DNA from: DATMFV01 sp035555975 | GTDB lineage: Bacteria > Verrucomicrobiota > Verrucomicrobiia > Chthoniobacterales > Chthoniobacteraceae | Length of the DNA stretch: 64,000 nt | Assembly: GCA_035555975.1 (NCBI GenBank) | Contig: DATMFV010000014.1 | Location: forward strand, 1-64,000 | Reading direction: 5' to 3' | In this document: positions 33,104 to 41,674 of the stretch, one piece after another | How the letters are laid out: the number at the start of each line of letters is the position of its first letter | Numbering within the stretch: position 1 is the first letter of the stretch | Notes under the pieces: model-generated | Databases searched by the model: none | What the model saw: the letters and a program-made list of their open reading frames with translations, nothing else | Told to the model about the DNA's origin: nothing | Program-made: the position numbers and the translations under genes

Positions 33104-35008
33104 ATGACACCTTTGGTTGAAAAATTCGCTCTTGTCGCGACCGTCCTTCTGACGGTGACCGCCACGCTGCGCGCGCAATCCGGCCCGACGGCCTCCACAC
33201 CCCACTCCGGCGGGCTTCTCCACCCGCAACAGAACCGGTATCGCAACGTCCTTGATCTCTCCGGGCTCTGGCAGTTTCAGCCCGACCCCAAAGAGGAAGG
33301 CGAAGCGAACGGGTGGTTCAACCAACTGCCCGCACCGCGCCCGATTCCGGTCCCGTGCAGTTGGAACGATCTCTTTGACGATGCGAAGAACTATCTCGAT
33401 CTTGCGTGGTATCGCAGGGAATTCAGCGCGCCCTCCGGCTGGCGCGGGCAACGCGTCTTTGTCCGCGTGGGCTCGGCCAACTATGCCGCGAAAGTCTGGG
33501 TAAACGGCGTAAAGGTGGCCGAACATCTCGGCGGGCACCTGCCGTTCGTGGTGGATGTCTCGGAGCAACTGGTCTGGGACAAGGAAAACGTCATCGCCAT
33601 CGCGGTTGAAAACAAACAACTGCTCGGACGCGTTCCACCCGGGCCCGGGACGAGCGGCGGGGGTGTGGCCGGGGTGCTGGGGGGTTATCCGCTGACGACG
33701 TACGATTTCTTTCCCTACTCGGGCCTGCACCGGCCCGTGGTGCTCTACTCCGTTCCTTCGGCTGCGCATATTGACGACATCACCGCGGTGACTTCCATCG
33801 ACGGCAAGGAGGGTGTGGTGCGCGTCACGGTGGTTGCCGCCGGGGCTTCCCCGGAAGAAGGCAAGGTGCGGCTCGGTGAGATCGAAGCAGCGCTGACCTT
33901 CCGCGACGGTTTGGCGGAGGCGACCCTGAAGGTCCCGGACGCCCGGCTCTGGAGCCCGTCGGACCCCCATCTCTACCCGATGACCGTGACGCTTGTCGAA
34001 AACGGGAAGGCGACCGATGGCTATACGCTCGATGTCGGCATCCGCACCATTGCGGTACAGGGCGACCGCATCCTGCTCAACGGCCGGCCGATCCGGTTGA
34101 AAGGTTTCGGGATGCACGAAGATTTTCCGATCCATGGCCGGGGGTTGGACCTGCCCGTCTGGGTTCGCAACTTCGAGTTATTGAAGTGGGTCGGCGCGAA
34201 TTCGTTGCGCACGTCACACTACCCGTATGCCGAGGAAGTGATGCAACTTGCCGACCGGCTCGGGTTTCTCGTGATCAACGAAATCCCCGCCGTCGGTCTG
34301 AACTTTGAAGACCCGCCGGAGGCAACGGCGGCGCGCCTTCTCCAATGCAAACAACAGATCCGCGAATTGATCGCCCGCGACAAGAACCACCCGAGCACCA
34401 TCCTGTGGTCGGTGGCCAACGAACCGATGGCCGGGCCGCTTCTGGGGCGCGGCGGGCCGGTGCCGCAGGCAACGGAAGCGGGCATGAAATTCTTCAGGGA
34501 GATGCTTGCGGAGACCCGCCGCCTCGACCCGACCCGGCCGGTGACACTGGTCGGCGTTCAGGGCGGCCCGGACGAATGGCTCGACCTTTTTGACGTGATC
34601 GCGATCAACCGTTACTACGGGTGGTACGTTGCGGGCGGGCAACTCGATGCGGGGGCCGGGATGCTGGCCGATGAACTCGACGCCCTGCACGCAAAGTTCG
34701 GCAAGCCGATCATCCTCGCGGAGTTTGGCACCGACACCATGCCCGGCGTCCACAACCAGCCGCCGGAAATGTGGAGCGAGGAATACCAGGTGGAGTACCT
34801 TCGCCGCTACCTTGATGTGGCCTCCGGTCGGCCATTCATGGCAGGGATGCACGTCTGGAACTTCGCCGATTTCAAGACCGGCCAGGGGACCAGCCGCGCC
34901 GGGGGCATGAATTTCAAGGGCGTCTTCACCCGCGACCGGAGGCCGAAGATGGGGGCGCATTTTCTGCGCTCGCAGTGGCTGGAGAAGGAGAGCGACGCTT
35001 CAGAATAG
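33104..35008 (+). CDS. uidA: Beta-glucuronidase (GH2), exported
   Basis: The protein has 634 residues, slightly longer than E. coli UidA because of an N-terminal signal peptide (VATVLLTVTATLRAQS). The GH2 sandwich, Ig-like and TIM-barrel order is complete. The acid/base Glu440 is in WSVANEPM and the nucleophile Glu540 in ILAEFGTD. The strand HVWNFADFKTGQGTS with GVFTRDRRPK is highly characteristic of glucuronidases. It contains N603-F-K605, the N-x-K motif that recognises the sugar carboxylate. The enzyme releases D-glucuronic acid from glucuronides or from uronate-containing oligosaccharides, probably in the periplasm. It faces a hexuronate-type transporter gene. The IS element lies just upstream and may have replaced its promoter. 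Confidence 0.93.
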   Translation: MTPLVEKFALVATVLLTVTATLRAQSGPTASTPHSGGLLHPQQNRYRNVLDLSGLWQFQPDPKEEGEANGWFNQLPAPRPIPVPCSWNDLFDDAKNYLDLAWYRREFSAPSGWRGQRVFVRVGSANYAAKVWVNGVKVAEHLGGHLPFVVDVSEQLVWDKENVIAIAVENKQLLGRVPPGPGTSGGGVAGVLGGYPLTTYDFFPYSGLHRPVVLYSVPSAAHIDDITAVTSIDGKEGVVRVTVVAAGASPEEGKVRLGEIEAALTFRDGLAEATLKVPDARLWSPSDPHLYPMTVTLVENGKATDGYTLDVGIRTIAVQGDRILLNGRPIRLKGFGMHEDFPIHGRGLDLPVWVRNFELLKWVGANSLRTSHYPYAEEVMQLADRLGFLVINEIPAVGLNFEDPPEATAARLLQCKQQIRELIARDKNHPSTILWSVANEPMAGPLLGRGGPVPQATEAGMKFFREMLAETRRLDPTRPVTLVGVQGGPDEWLDLFDVIAINRYYGWYVAGGQLDAGAGMLADELDALHAKFGKPIILAEFGTDTMPGVHNQPPEMWSEEYQVEYLRRYLDVASGRPFMAGMHVWNFADFKTGQGTSRAGGMNFKGVFTRDRRPKMGAHFLRSQWLEKESDASE

Positions 35009-35060
35009 TTGGCTCTTCACGGGTGGGGGCATGGGAGCAAGGTGCGAACCTTCCGGCGGC

Positions 35061-36359
35061 TCATGCGGCTTCTTCCCCTTCCAGCCGGGCCGGTTCGAGC
35101 CTTGGCACCAGCCAGTGAATGACCCCGAGGGCGGCGAGGTAGGCAAAGGCGCAGATGGTGAGCAGCGGGCTGTAGTTATTGTTGGTGAAAAAGAGGAGGT
35201 AGCCGATGGCTGCGGAAGCGACCATGTTGCCCACGGCTCCCGCCATGCCGCCGATCCCCGTCACCGAACCGACGGCGCGCCGGGGAAACGTATCGGAAAC
35301 CAGTGTATAAAGATTGGCCGACCACCCCTGATGAGCCGCCGCCGCGAGGCTGATGAGGGCGACGGTGCCCCAGAGATGGTGCACCCACCCGGCGAAGACC
35401 ATCGGGACCACGCAGAGCGCACAGATCAGCATGGCGCTCTTGCGTGCCGCATTGACGGTGTGGCCGCGTTTGATGAGCGCGGACGAAATCCAGCCGCCCG
35501 CGATGCTGCCGACATCGGCGGCGATATAGATCACGACCAGCGGCAACGCCAATCCGCTCAGTTCAAGGTCATAGGTTTCCGAAAAATACTTCGGCAACCA
35601 GAAGAGAAAGAACCACCAGACGGGATCGGTCATGAACTTTCCGAGGGAGAAAGCCCAAGTCTGGCGGTGCGGCCAGAGACGGACCCACGGGATGGTGGCG
35701 GTCGGCTCCGCCGGATCGCTTTGAATATAGGCCAGTTCGCCGGGTGAAAGATGCGGGTGTTCCTCCGGCTTGCGGTAAAAGACCCGCCATAACACCAGCC
35801 AGACGAAACCGAGCGCGCCGATGAGGATGAAAGCCCATTGCCAGCCGAGCGTGACGGCGATGAAAGGGACCAGGAGCGGCGCGGCAATGGCGCCGACGTT
35901 GGAGCCGGAATTAAAGATCCCCGTTGCCAGAGCGCGTTCCTTTTTGGGAAACCACTCGGCGATGGTTTTGACCGCTCCGGGAAAGTTGCCCGCCTCCCCG
36001 AGTGCGAGCGCAAACCGGGCAACGCCAAACCCGACCGCCGACCGCGCCAGTGCATGGGCCATCGCGGCAAGGCTCCAGAAAGAGATCGCCAGCGAGAAGC
36101 CATTACGCGTCCCGATCCGGTCCATCAGGCTCCCCATTCCCAGAAGGCCGATGGCGTAGGCGATATGAAAGGAAAGCACGATATAGCCATACTCGATCTC
36201 GCTCCACCCGATCACCTCCTGCAACTTGGGCGCGAGGATGCTGAAAACCTGTCGGTCGATGTAGTTGATCGCGGTCGCGAAAAAAAGGAGCGCACAAATC
36301 ACCCAACGGTAGTGACCAACCCGTGGGGAGGTCGAAGCGGCAGGGGAGGAGGTGGTCAT
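35061..36359 (-). CDS. MFS transporter, hexuronate (ExuT)-type anion:cation symporter
   Basis: The protein has 432 residues with about 12 predicted membrane segments. The N-terminus RWVICALLFFATAINYIDRQ, with FSILAPKLQEVIGWSEIEYG, and the motif ALGEAGNFPGAVKTIAEWFP are typical of the ACS family, which includes ExuT, GudP and GarP. The second half keeps WWFFLFWLPKYFSETYDLEL and TFPRRAVGSVTGIGGMAGAV. These carriers import hexuronates or hexarates with protons. The convergent beta-glucuronidase gene (52-bp gap) makes glucuronate the likeliest cargo. The substrate is inferred from family and context. Confidence 0.87.
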   Translation of the reverse strand: MTTSSPAASTSPRVGHYRWVICALLFFATAINYIDRQVFSILAPKLQEVIGWSEIEYGYIVLSFHIAYAIGLLGMGSLMDRIGTRNGFSLAISFWSLAAMAHALARSAVGFGVARFALALGEAGNFPGAVKTIAEWFPKKERALATGIFNSGSNVGAIAAPLLVPFIAVTLGWQWAFILIGALGFVWLVLWRVFYRKPEEHPHLSPGELAYIQSDPAEPTATIPWVRLWPHRQTWAFSLGKFMTDPVWWFFLFWLPKYFSETYDLELSGLALPLVVIYIAADVGSIAGGWISSALIKRGHTVNAARKSAMLICALCVVPMVFAGWVHHLWGTVALISLAAAAHQGWSANLYTLVSDTFPRRAVGSVTGIGGMAGAVGNMVASAAIGYLLFFTNNNYSPLLTICAFAYLAALGVIHWLVPRLEPARLEGEEAA

Positions 36360-36448
36360 AAGGTGTGGGAAGCCCCTTCATTAAAACCTGCGACGGGACG
36401 GAACGCAAACGAGATCGCATCCCCGGCACGCGCCCGACCACCCGCGGC

Positions 36449-36522
36449 TTGACCAGGGAGTGCAAATCGTTTAGACGCTGTGGTTCAACTCCCCGGGACG
36501 GACTGATGATGGGATCATCATC
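36449..36522 (+). promoter_or_regulatory. Candidate promoter and inverted repeat before the MoxR operon
   Basis: TTGACC (36449-36454) and TAGACG (36472-36477) are 17 bp apart, a weak sigma-70-like pair. A short dyad, GATGATG-GGAT-CATCATC (36505-36522), lies downstream and could be an operator or an mRNA stem. The 230-bp gap 36360-36589 must also carry the promoter of the divergent MFS gene. Nothing else stands out. Confidence 0.3.
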
Positions 36523-36589
36523 TGAAGTCGCGATGCACCTGCCCCCCGAAGTCGAGAAGGTGATCTCAGGAGGGGAGCCGGAGCGTGAA

Positions 36590-38098
36590 ATGAATCATCC
36601 CCCGTTACCAGGATTGGTGGAATGGCTTGGCCGCTGGCAAAAGGAACGCCTGGTCAGGGCGGCGCTGCCTGTCGCCCGGGCGCTTGGGCTGGCGATGCTT
36701 CTTTTTCTCGCCGTGCTGGTGATTTTTTCGCCTCCCCGGCCCTTGCTCGTCGCCATGGCGATCGCGGTGGCGGTCTGCTGGATGGCGGCGATCGGTTTTC
36801 TCGGAGCGGTTTATCGCCGACGCCCTCCGCCCGGCGTGCTGGCCAGGCGGGTCGATGCCATCCTGAACCTTCCCGACGATCTGCTGGCCCTTGCGGAATG
36901 GCCGGCGCAGGAAGAGGCATGGCATCGCGCCAGTTGGCAGAGAAGTCACGACCGGCTCGCCACCCTCGACGCCAGGACCGCCTGGCCGGTGCCGATCCCG
37001 CGCCCGACGCTCCTGACGGGGGCGGCGACGCTGCTTCTCACCCTCGGCATCGGGGCTGTCGGCTGGGTTCAATGGCAGAAGCAGACCGCCGCGCTGGCGC
37101 GAGAGGGGGCGGCGCGGCAGGAGCGGCAGGCGCTCTCCCTTGAACTGTTTGAAGACTGGAAAGGCTTCGTGGAACTGACCGACGACACCGAACTGAAGCA
37201 ACTTTTCACCGAAGCGGCCCGGCTTCAGGAAGCGCTTCAGGCGCGGGACCCGATGGAGGCGATGCTGGAGATGAACCGGATCGACGAAGCGATGGCCGCC
37301 ATGGAAAGCGCCGTCCGGAGCGACGGGATCTCCTCCCAGGCCGAGGCGATGGCCGAGGTTCTGGAGGCTTTTGAGGGAATGGGCGCGCTCGGGGCCGCCC
37401 TGCGCCGGGGCGACTTCGACGCCGCAGCCCGGGAGGCGGGAGAGCGGGTCTCGCAACTGGAGAGCGAGCCTGATGCCCGCGCCGCCCTGCGCCGCGATGC
37501 CGCCGTTGCCGAAATGCTCGCCACCCAATCGCTGGCCGCCCGCCGGAACGGCCATGGAAACCTTTCCCGGGCACTGGAGCAGCTCGCCGCGACTGCGGGC
37601 GCGAAGAAGGAGTCGATCCCGCAGCGTGATCTCGTCGCGCCGACGAAGACCTTGCGCAACGAGTTCGCCCAAGAGGCCCGGCGGCAGAACCGGGGACGGA
37701 TGGCGGGCCTCGCCCGGCAACAACTGGAAACCCTGCGTCGCCGCCTCACGGGGGAAAACCCTCGGGAGAACCCGTTTCCCTCGCTCTGTCTGGCGTGCAA
37801 CGGCCCTCAACCCGGCAGCGGGACGACCGGTCAGGCTCAGGGGGAAGCGACCCGGCTCGCCGAAGCCACCCGCGAAGAAGCGCTCACCGGAACGATCGGG
37901 GAAGGCGAGTCGGAGACCGGGACGCTTTCGGCCTCCAGCGGTTCCGGCGCGGTACAGGCCGCAACGAAACCGACCCGTTTCTCCGATTACGTCGAGCTTT
38001 CCAGAAAAGCCGTGGCCGACGAAAATCTCCCGCTGGCCCATCGCCGGGTCATTCGTACCTATTTCGAACGCATCCGCCCTCTTCCGCACCATGATTGA
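36590..38098 (+). CDS. Membrane protein of unknown function heading the MoxR operon (DUF4175-like)
   Basis: The protein has 502 residues from ATG 36590, which has GGAG 7 bases upstream. In-phase ATGs at 36506, 36509 and 36533 are alternatives. Two membrane helices near residues 20-70 (GLAMLLFLAVLVIFS, LLVAMAIAVAVCWMAAIGFL) and a third near 140 (LLTGAATLLLTLGIGAVGWV) precede a long Ala/Glu/Arg-rich helical region with coiled-coil character. The order resembles the large helical membrane proteins (DUF4175-type) that precede MoxR and DUF58 genes in many bacteria. Family membership is a guess from layout. It overlaps the MoxR gene by 8 bp, so it belongs to that operon. Confidence 0.6.
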   Translation: MNHPPLPGLVEWLGRWQKERLVRAALPVARALGLAMLLFLAVLVIFSPPRPLLVAMAIAVAVCWMAAIGFLGAVYRRRPPPGVLARRVDAILNLPDDLLALAEWPAQEEAWHRASWQRSHDRLATLDARTAWPVPIPRPTLLTGAATLLLTLGIGAVGWVQWQKQTAALAREGAARQERQALSLELFEDWKGFVELTDDTELKQLFTEAARLQEALQARDPMEAMLEMNRIDEAMAAMESAVRSDGISSQAEAMAEVLEAFEGMGALGAALRRGDFDAAAREAGERVSQLESEPDARAALRRDAAVAEMLATQSLAARRNGHGNLSRALEQLAATAGAKKESIPQRDLVAPTKTLRNEFAQEARRQNRGRMAGLARQQLETLRRRLTGENPRENPFPSLCLACNGPQPGSGTTGQAQGEATRLAEATREEALTGTIGEGESETGTLSASSGSGAVQAATKPTRFSDYVELSRKAVADENLPLAHRRVIRTYFERIRPLPHHD

Positions 38099-39119
38099 AG
38101 CTCCCCCCTCCTCCGCCGCCTCTTCTCCCGAAGCCGCCATCGCCCTTTTCCAACAACGTTTCCAGACCCTTGAGGAGGCGATCTCCCGCTCCATGGTCGG
38201 GCAGGAGGAGGTGATCCGGTACGCCGTCATGGCGATGGTCGCAGGAGGCCACGTCCTGCTGGAAGGGGTGCCGGGGCTCGGGAAGACCCTGCTGGTCAAA
38301 ACGATTGCTTCCGCCCTGCACCTGAAGTTTCAACGGGTGCAGTTTACGCCCGACCTGATGCCCTCCGATCTCCTCGGCTCCACGCTCCTGCTCGAAGATG
38401 GCCGCGGGCAGCATCAGTTCCGCTACGAACCGGGGCCGATCTTCTGCAACGTGCTGCTCGGGGACGAGATCAACCGCGCAACGCCGAAAACGCAATCCGC
38501 CCTGCTCGAAGCGATGCAGGAAGGGCAGGTGACCGTCGGCGGGGAGACGCGGCCCCTGCCGCAGCCGTTCTTTGTCCTCGCCACGCAAAACCCGCTGGAG
38601 ATGGAGGGAACCTACCCGTTGCCGGAAGCGCAGATGGACCGCTTCTTTTTCCAGTTGCTGGTGCCGTATCCCGGGGAGGAAGAGTTCACCCGCATCCTGG
38701 AACTCCCCCCGGCCGGGTCCGGAACGATGCCGGCCGTTCTCACCGGCGAAGACCTGCTCGAAATGCGCGCCACCGCAGCCGCGCTCCCCGCCACGGCCAC
38801 GCTACGCCAGCGGGCGGTGCGGCTGGTCATGGCCACCCACCCCGGTTCGCCGTATGCCACCCCGGAGGTGAAGCGTTACGTCCGCTACGGCGCGAGCCCG
38901 CGTGCGGGGCAGGCGTGCCTTGCCGCCGCGAGGATCGTCGCGGCACTCAAGGGCCGTTTTCATGTCGCTTCGGAAGACCTGGCCGCCGTGGCTCATCCCG
39001 TTTTACGACACCGGATGATGCTCAACTTCGAAGCGCAGGCCGACGGCCTCACAGCCGACGCCGTGCTGGACGGGGTGCTCTCGGCGTGCCGCGATCAATG
39101 GGCGAAGGAGGCCGAATAA
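38091..39119 (+). CDS. MoxR-family AAA+ ATPase
   Basis: The protein has 342 residues, a normal MoxR length. Walker A GVPGLGKT (about 60-67), Walker B LLGDEINRATPKTQSALLEA, sensor 1 in FFVLATQNPLEMEGTYPLPE and the arginine-finger region QMDRF are intact. MoxR ATPases act as chaperones that remodel or insert metal into protein complexes, usually with von Willebrand A partners encoded next door. Three such partners follow directly here. The start ATG lies inside the 3' end of the preceding gene, with an 8-bp overlap. Confidence 0.93.
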   Translation: MIEAPPSSAASSPEAAIALFQQRFQTLEEAISRSMVGQEEVIRYAVMAMVAGGHVLLEGVPGLGKTLLVKTIASALHLKFQRVQFTPDLMPSDLLGSTLLLEDGRGQHQFRYEPGPIFCNVLLGDEINRATPKTQSALLEAMQEGQVTVGGETRPLPQPFFVLATQNPLEMEGTYPLPEAQMDRFFFQLLVPYPGEEEFTRILELPPAGSGTMPAVLTGEDLLEMRATAAALPATATLRQRAVRLVMATHPGSPYATPEVKRYVRYGASPRAGQACLAAARIVAALKGRFHVASEDLAAVAHPVLRHRMMLNFEAQADGLTADAVLDGVLSACRDQWAKEAE

Positions 39120-39140
39120 ATCCCCACCGGGGTTGATGCC

Positions 39141-40028
39141 GTGACGGAACTCTTTGCGCCAGCTTTCCTCCGGAAGCTCGAGGGCCTTCACCTGCTCGCG
39201 CGGCAGATCGCGCGCGGGCGGATGCGTGCGGAGCGGCGCAGCGTCAGGCGCGGTTCCGGGCTGGAGTTTGCCGATTACCGCCCGTTCAGCCCCGGCGACG
39301 ATCTTCGCGGGATCGACTGGCGCGTCTACGCACGCCACCGCCACCTGCTCCTGAAACTTTTTGAGGAAGAGGAAGACCTGCATGTTCACCTCCTGCTCGA
39401 CTGCACCGCTTCGATGCAGTGGGGCGATCCGCCGAAGTTTGACCTCGCCCGCCGCCTCGCCGCCGGGTTGGCCTATCTTGCCCTGGCGAACCTCGACCGC
39501 GCCGGGATCGGCCCCCTCGGGCCGCATGCGCAACGCCCCTGGACGCCGAGCCGGGGCCGCGCTCACTTTCTTCCCCTCCTGCGTTATCTGGAGGGGTGCA
39601 CCACCGCCGCCGGGCCGGGCGAACTCTCCGCCAATGTCACCCGCTGGCTCGCCACACGGCCCCGTCGCGGGCTGGTCCTCTGGATCACCGACGCTTGGGG
39701 AGCGACCGCAGAAGATGCTTTTCTGGCCCTCGACCGCCTCCGTTATGCACGGCACGAGATCGCGCTGGTCCAGATCCGCCACCCCGACGAACTGGCGGCG
39801 GGCGAATTGGGCGAGTTCGAGTACGAGGAGGTCGAAACCGGCGCGACCAAAACGATGATCGTCGATCGCGCCGCCGCCGCGGCCTATGCGCAGGCCGTCC
39901 GCGCCTATGAGGAGGAACTGACCCGTTACTGCCACCGGCACGGCATCCCGCTCCTTCAGGCGCTGGCGACCGAACCGGCGGAGGAGATCCTCCGGCGTTC
40001 CCTGCTGGAAGGAGGGTTCGTGCGATGA
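39141..40028 (+). CDS. DUF58-domain protein (von Willebrand A-like)
   Basis: The protein has 295 residues. The signature RRGSGLEFADYRPFSPGDDL with RGIDWRVYARHRHLLLKLFE is the hallmark of DUF58. It is followed by a vWA-like strand VHLLLDCTASM, with Asp87 in a D-x-T-x-S metal-site pattern, and by RGLVLWITDAWG. Translation probably starts at GTG 39141, since no in-phase ATG is near. It lies 21 bp after the MoxR gene and overlaps the next gene by 4 bp (ATGA). DUF58 proteins are standard partners of MoxR ATPases. Confidence 0.9.
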   Translation: MTELFAPAFLRKLEGLHLLARQIARGRMRAERRSVRRGSGLEFADYRPFSPGDDLRGIDWRVYARHRHLLLKLFEEEEDLHVHLLLDCTASMQWGDPPKFDLARRLAAGLAYLALANLDRAGIGPLGPHAQRPWTPSRGRAHFLPLLRYLEGCTTAAGPGELSANVTRWLATRPRRGLVLWITDAWGATAEDAFLALDRLRYARHEIALVQIRHPDELAAGELGEFEYEEVETGATKTMIVDRAAAAAYAQAVRAYEEELTRYCHRHGIPLLQALATEPAEEILRRSLLEGGFVR

Positions 40029-41674
40029 CCTTTCTTTTTGCCCCGGCGGCGTGGCTCGGGCTTCTCGCCTTGCCGATCGTCGCCTTTTACCTCCTCAAAA
40101 CCCGCCAGCGTCGCCGCCCGGTCAGCACGCTCCTTTTCTGGGAGCAGCTCAAGCCGCGCCTTGAAAACTCGCCCTTCTGGCGCAAACTCCGCCGCTGGTT
40201 GTCGCTCGCCGCGCAATTGTTGATCTTCGCCCTGCTGCTCGCCGCGCTCGCGCGCCCCGCCTTTGACTGGGAGCAGCATCCGCCGCGCCGCACGGTGGCG
40301 GTGATCGACCCTTCCGCGAGCATGCAGGCCCGCCACCCGTCGCCTTCCCGCTGGGAGGAAGCCTCGGCAAACCTCCGGCGCTCCATTGCGCAACTGAGGG
40401 TGGAAGATGAAATGGCGATCGTCAGCGCCGAAGATCCGCCCCGGATCATCCACGGCTGGAGTTCCAGCCAGCGGGAATTGCGCGAAGCCGCCGCCGCTCT
40501 TGAAGTCCGTTCCACCGCCACCCACCCGGGCGCCGCCCTTGAACTGGCAGCGCAACTCGCCGCCCTGCGGGAAGGGGCCGAAGTGGCGGTTTTTTCCGAT
40601 GCCGTCTGGCCGCCCGATGCCAAGGAAACGCTTCCTCCCGGGGCCTTGCTTTACGGGGTCGATGCCGGGCCGCCGCAGAATGCCGGGCTTACCCTTTTTG
40701 CCATCCGCCGTTCGCCCGTGGCTCCCGGCGACTGGCAACTGGATGCCGAAGTCACCGCCACGGACCGGTTTTCCGGCACGCTGGAGTTGCGCCGCGACGG
40801 AGAGCCGATGGACCTCGCCCCCGTCGGGATCGAACCGGGCCGCCTCTGGCAGAAAAGCTGGCGCGGCAGCACGGAAGCGGGGGCGGTTTTCACGGCGGTA
40901 CTGAAAGCCGATCCCGGCGACCGTCTCGCCATCGACAACGAAGCGACCGCCCGGCTCGAAGCGCTCCGGCCGGTCCGCATCCTCCTCGTCGGCCCGGCGG
41001 ACCCGTTCCTCGAAGCCGTTCTCGACGCCGTGCCGCTGGTACAATGGAGCCGGGTCGACGCGTTCCCTCCCGCCCTTCCCCACGGGACCGATCTCGTGAT
41101 TACCCGGGGCGAAAACCTTCCTGCCGAACCTCCTTCCGTAGCGACACTGTTGCTGCATCCCGACCGGAGCGGGTTCTGGGGTGAACGGCGGGGGACGCTG
41201 AAGGAGGCTCCGGTGACCGATCTGCGCAAGATGTCGCGGCTCCTGCGCCACACCGGCTTTGCGCAGGTGGCGATCGACGAAGCCGGGGAGTGGCAGGCGG
41301 CTCCCGGGAGCGAAACGATCGCCGCCAGCCTGGAACATCCGTTGATCTTCGGGCAGTGGGACCGCGCCCCGCGCTGGCTGGTGCTCGGGTTTGATCCCGC
41401 GAAGTCGGATCTCCCCCTTCGCACCGCATTTCCCGTTTTCATGGGGAACCTGCTCCAGTCGTTGCGCCCCGACCCGGCAACCGGCGCGGGGGCGGCGAGG
41501 CTGCCGGGCCGGGTGGAGTCCGAACTGCAACCGGTCGCCCGGGGGGTTGAGGGGGGCGAGAGCGGGGCGATCGCGAGATGGCCTGTTTTTCCCGGCTGGT
41601 GGTGGGCGCTGCTGATCGCGGCGGCCCTTTTGATGCTGGAGTGGTGGAGCTATCACCGGAGGATCACGGATTGA
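40025..41674 (+). CDS. BatA-type membrane protein with von Willebrand A domain
   Basis: The protein has 549 residues. The N-terminus MTFLFAPAAWLGLLALPIVA, followed by FYLLKTRQRRRPVSTLLFWE, is the BatA/aerotolerance N-terminal domain. A second membrane helix (SLAAQLLIFALLLAALARPA) comes next. The vWA part begins TVAVIDPSASM, with Asp95 and the D-x-S-x-S metal site intact. A C-terminal helix (WWWALLIAAALLMLEWW) anchors the end. The fold places the vWA part between two anchors, as in Bat proteins. It overlaps neighbours on both sides by 4 bp, which indicates tight translational coupling. Confidence 0.87.
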   Translation: MTFLFAPAAWLGLLALPIVAFYLLKTRQRRRPVSTLLFWEQLKPRLENSPFWRKLRRWLSLAAQLLIFALLLAALARPAFDWEQHPPRRTVAVIDPSASMQARHPSPSRWEEASANLRRSIAQLRVEDEMAIVSAEDPPRIIHGWSSSQRELREAAAALEVRSTATHPGAALELAAQLAALREGAEVAVFSDAVWPPDAKETLPPGALLYGVDAGPPQNAGLTLFAIRRSPVAPGDWQLDAEVTATDRFSGTLELRRDGEPMDLAPVGIEPGRLWQKSWRGSTEAGAVFTAVLKADPGDRLAIDNEATARLEALRPVRILLVGPADPFLEAVLDAVPLVQWSRVDAFPPALPHGTDLVITRGENLPAEPPSVATLLLHPDRSGFWGERRGTLKEAPVTDLRKMSRLLRHTGFAQVAIDEAGEWQAAPGSETIAASLEHPLIFGQWDRAPRWLVLGFDPAKSDLPLRTAFPVFMGNLLQSLRPDPATGAGAARLPGRVESELQPVARGVEGGESGAIARWPVFPGWWWALLIAAALLMLEWWSYHRRITD

